From NCBI GenBank assembly GCA_964609675.1, contig CAZSRX010000019.1:8584-72583 (forward strand): 64,000 nucleotides of DNA. The letters are read 5' to 3'. Position numbers and translations under genes: made by a program. Shown here piece by piece: positions 61,638 to 64,000 of this stretch; within the stretch, counting starts at the first letter, position 1; every line of letters starts with the position of its first letter. The DNA comes from CAZSRX01 sp964609675 [NCBI: uncultured Bacteroidota bacterium]. GTDB lineage: Bacteria; CLD3; SB21. The notes below the pieces were generated by a model, which was not told the origin of the DNA, made no database searches, and worked only from the letters and a program-made list of their open reading frames with translations.

Positions 61638-63461
61638 TTAATGATTTAGTTCGTCTTGTCTTTGTTGGAACTGATACAGCCAGACGGAGGTAAATAACAA
61701 CAGCCACTGGAAACCATACATGGCTTTGCTGACCGGTATGCCTGCTTCAATCCTTCTGTAGGCGGTGCGGACAGCGGTTTGGTCGCATAACTGAAAAAAA
61801 GCATTTTCCGGATGAAATACAATGTTGTGGATTATTTCCCTGATCGGCTTCATGGTCAGTAAATCGCCTGATGGGGGTATGAATCCTTTTTTGGGGCGGT
61901 AAATTAATTCCCGTGGTAATGATTGATTGAGAATTTTTTTCAGAATAGCTTTGGGCTCTCCGTTTTCGTTTTTTTTAAGGTAATTCATCGAATAAGCCCG
62001 AGTGATGAGCGAGTATTCTAAAAACGGAAATACCGGTGTATAACCAAAATACTGAAGCGGATCATAGGTTTTAGCTGTTGAAATGCCACAACAATTCTGA
62101 ATGAGAGCCGAAAGACCGAACCGTTCTTCATCGGGAAGCCCTTCACCCAGAGCGGCATACATGTATAATAATTCATTTAATGTTTCGTTGTAGTGTTGCG
62201 GTTGGATATTATAGGCGATGCCGTTTAACGATTTCTTGGCGAACATCCAGGATAATTCAACAGGGAATTGCTGACTTTGATAATAAGGCAGTAAGAAATC
62301 CTCGATTTTACCAAGCCAGTGAAAGTTTTTATGATATTTCCATAGTTGCGCGGATTTGTAAAACCGGCTGGCCCATGTTTTCAATGCATCTGAGGTGCGG
62401 TAAAGTTTTTGCAGTTTGAAGTAGTGCATGGGCAGGGCAAATACTGTATCGGCGCCGTTTCCGTCTAAAATATGGGTTACATCCGGTAAATGTTCGGCAA
62501 TCCGATGGCATAAAATGGCCGACGGGATAAAAGCATGATCGCTGAACGGATAAGAATATAATTGCACCAGTTGTTCAAGTATGGAAATACAGGGTTGAGG
62601 TTCATGTACGATTTGAATAAAGGGCAATTTCAAATGTTCGGCGACAATTCTGGCCAATTCGGCCTGAGGGTCATGTTCCCCGAAACTGTAATTAATAAGA
62701 GGCATATCCTGACGTCCGGCGGCCTTGGCCAGCGCTGCCAGCAGGCTTGAATCTACACCGCCACTAAATAACAATCCGGTCGTTGAAGGATAGGAATATA
62801 TTTGTTCCAATAATGTATTTTTCACGATTTCCTCAGCGTTGGCATCATTCGTTGGAATAATATCCTTGCTGAGTTCTGCGTAAACGCGGATTTGCGGATG
62901 GCCATTAATAGTAAGTTTAACACAATGACCGTTGGGTACTCGGAATATTTCCTTAAAAATAGTGCGGTTTGCGGGATTGCTCCGAAAATGCAATAAATCA
63001 TAAAGTCCGTGAGTGTTTAATTTTGATTTAGACCATAAGCCCAAGAATCTTAAATCATTGCTTATTACAATGCCCCTTGCATCCGTGTAATAAAATATTT
63101 TTTCAGGGGCTGTAAGCGGTACAAATATTTCTATAGTACCCGAATGAAAATGTAAGGCAATTACTGGATTTAGGTATTTTTTTGTCAGCGTTTGTATATT
63201 TTCTTTAATATCATCATGAGAAATGGACATGCTTGTTTCCGATATGGATACGGTAGAGCACAAGAAATGGCTCGTATCATCTTTTATACACGGCTTTATC
63301 GTAAGGTTACTTTTATGCAACCAATTTAATGATAAAACAGACTCATTGTTTTTGAAGATATGAGTAAGACGGTTAAGATGCAGCCATTTTGCGTGGGAGG
63401 TGAGCTGTGCATCCCAGGTATTATTTAAATGCCCCAATCCGTAAAAAGCATAAAAGAACAT
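61638..63461 (-). CDS. Asparagine-synthetase-like ligase lacking the N-terminal glutaminase cysteine
   Basis: 607 aa with the two-domain asparagine synthetase B layout. The N-terminal residues are MFFYAFYGLG, not the usual MCGI, so the Cys2 nucleophile of the glutaminase is missing and glutamine hydrolysis is unlikely. The ATP-pyrophosphatase site is intact: TGLLFSGGVDSSLLAALAK near residue 230, with LDGNGADTVFALP farther on. The N-terminal fold is otherwise recognisable (IVISNDLRFLG, FRVPNGHCVKL). Such enzymes, lasso-peptide cyclases for example, can join a carboxylate to an amine other than glutamine-derived ammonia. Here it is the first gene before a flippase and glycosyltransferase, so amide formation on a sugar or lipid is plausible. 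Confidence 0.85.
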   Translation of the reverse strand: MFFYAFYGLGHLNNTWDAQLTSHAKWLHLNRLTHIFKNNESVLSLNWLHKSNLTIKPCIKDDTSHFLCSTVSISETSMSISHDDIKENIQTLTKKYLNPVIALHFHSGTIEIFVPLTAPEKIFYYTDARGIVISNDLRFLGLWSKSKLNTHGLYDLLHFRSNPANRTIFKEIFRVPNGHCVKLTINGHPQIRVYAELSKDIIPTNDANAEEIVKNTLLEQIYSYPSTTGLLFSGGVDSSLLAALAKAAGRQDMPLINYSFGEHDPQAELARIVAEHLKLPFIQIVHEPQPCISILEQLVQLYSYPFSDHAFIPSAILCHRIAEHLPDVTHILDGNGADTVFALPMHYFKLQKLYRTSDALKTWASRFYKSAQLWKYHKNFHWLGKIEDFLLPYYQSQQFPVELSWMFAKKSLNGIAYNIQPQHYNETLNELLYMYAALGEGLPDEERFGLSALIQNCCGISTAKTYDPLQYFGYTPVFPFLEYSLITRAYSMNYLKKNENGEPKAILKKILNQSLPRELIYRPKKGFIPPSGDLLTMKPIREIIHNIVFHPENAFFQLCDQTAVRTAYRRIEAGIPVSKAMYGFQWLLLFTSVWLYQFQQRQDELNH

Positions 63462-63791
63462 ATATCACACAACGTTTATGAAAAGACACCAAAAAGGTAA
63501 TAAATTTTTATCAATACTACAATTCTTAATATTATAATCGTTCTAATTTTAAGATTTTAGGTTATGTTTTATTATGCTACAAAAAAGATAGGATGTTTAC
63601 AGGTGAAAATAAATCCGTTTTTAAGCATTATAATATTTTATAACTCGATTATTTACTGCTTATACGTGTAATAGTTCATCCTTTATTAAAGTTCTATAAG
63701 AATTACAGAAAGGTTTAATAAATTGTCTGTTGCGCAGACGGCATCAACGAAGGGTTTAAAAGATGCATAATTTTTTTACCTTTTTTTAATA
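63462..63791. other. Gene-free AT-rich region upstream of the glycan operon
   Basis: About 330 bp. The promoter of the minus-strand glycan operon should lie here; TATAAT occurs on the minus strand near 63532-63537 but no matching -35 is seen. A short hairpin GTCTG/CAGAC sits near 63726-63740. No coding frame, RNA gene or larger repeat. Confidence 0.4.
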
Positions 63792-63846
63792 CGGAGAAGG
63801 GGATCCGCCTAAGGCGGAGAACTCCCGGTAGAACGTGTTGTTTTCT
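63792..63846. repeat. 55-bp direct repeat, copy 1
   Basis: Identical to 63946-64000, 154 bp away start to start. It contains the palindrome TCCGCCTAAGGCGGA. Not a coding sequence by any strong sign; a minus-strand frame of about 46 residues passes through it but has no support. Confidence 0.9.
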
Positions 63847-63906
63847 GTCCGGGTGAGAAGGCGGCATTATCAAACTGATGAAGTTATGAATAAGGTTGAA
63901 CCAATA

Positions 63907-63944
63907 AAAAAAGTGTTTCAGAAAAAAATCTGAGACACTTTTTT
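63907..63944 (+). terminator. Rho-independent terminator between the two repeats
   Basis: 16-nt arms AAAAAAGTGTTTCAGA and TCTGAGACACTTTTTT with a 6-nt A loop. The single mismatch is a G-U wobble only in the plus-strand RNA, which suggests a plus-strand transcript ending here, although no plus-strand gene is seen upstream. Confidence 0.75.
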
Positions 63945-63945
63945 G

Positions 63946-64000
63946 CGGAGAAGGGGATCCGCCTAAGGCGGAGAACTCCCGGTAGAACGTGTTGTTTTCT
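63946..64000. repeat. 55-bp direct repeat, copy 2, reaching the window edge
   Basis: Exact second copy of 63792-63846. The match reaches the last base of the window, so the repeat may be longer and more copies may follow. Confidence 0.9.

Noticed and set aside
63760-63880. 46-aa minus-strand frame through the first 55-bp repeat
   Set aside because: No ribosome-binding site, basic low-quality composition, and the second repeat copy does not preserve the frame context.
63792-64000. Minus-strand similarity of the repeat end (CCCCTTCTCCG) to the 3' acceptor end of tRNA-Ser
   Set aside because: No tRNA cloverleaf can be drawn: the T-loop position holds an extra palindrome and no anticodon or D arm precedes it within the window.

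Overview
The window reads as chromosome of a Gram-negative, probably anaerobic bacterium. Envelope markers are a BamA-type beta-barrel, LspA, two LepB proteins and lipid/polysaccharide loci; the anaerobic marker is an NAD(P)-linked [FeFe]-hydrogenase locus. Promoters with TTGATT, a 17-bp spacer and TATAAT/TATTAT-like boxes can be read directly, which argues against Bacteroidota-type promoters. Very large periplasmic-propeller histidine kinases, type-2 IleS, PilM/PilN-like proteins and type III pantothenate kinase fit an FCB-related lineage such as Calditrichota or KSB1. That placement is inference only. I saw no tRNA or rRNA gene, CRISPR array, transposase or phage gene.

Layout. (1) 1-5431, minus: hydrogenase locus. 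Transcription order is an unknown 177-aa protein, two DRTGG proteins, an RsbW-like ATPase, a HydS-like sensory hydrogenase protein, a zinc-ribbon protein, HydC (NuoE-like) and HydB (NuoF-like, cut by the left edge). (2) 5543-12513, minus: a BamA-like barrel, then a lipid-modification operon (CFA-like methyltransferase, unknown 232-aa protein, FAD oxidoreductase, DUF1365, CFA synthase, DUF2062 and a possible 31-aa peptide). (3) 12805-28871, plus: four consecutive giant sensor kinases; three carry 14 propeller repeats and the last ends in two receiver domains. (4) 28916-37447, minus: dnaJ, then a ComEA-like helix-hairpin-helix membrane protein, a membrane protein, PilM-like, PilN-like, rsmD, coaD, two lepB, yjbQ, coaX. 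(5) 37602-42762: recG, a single-domain response regulator, an Rsm22-like methyltransferase, serS. (6) 42832-54158: envelope-glycan and lipid genes (Gfo/Idh/MocA dehydrogenase, DegT aminotransferase, glycosyltransferase, methyltransferase, flippase, DUF3047, three CDP-alcohol phosphatidyltransferases). (7) 54490-59030, plus: ileS, DksA-like, lspA, trxA, ending in a perfect 20-bp-stem terminator. (8) 59191-63461, minus: an asparagine-synthetase-like ligase without the glutaminase cysteine, a flippase and a glycosyltransferase. (9) 63462-64000: no gene; a 55-bp exact direct repeat flanks a terminator.

How the parts fit: the left block couples NAD(P)H/H2 metabolism to a probable H2- or redox-sensing switch. 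The central kinases are likely periplasmic ligand sensors, and the single-domain regulator is a possible phosphoacceptor. The right half is largely envelope glycan and lipid synthesis interleaved with housekeeping genes. The parts that look least described are the HydS/DRTGG/RsbW/zinc-ribbon switch, the four-kinase array, and the triplet of fused phosphatidyltransferases whose third member has lost the last two motif acidic residues.
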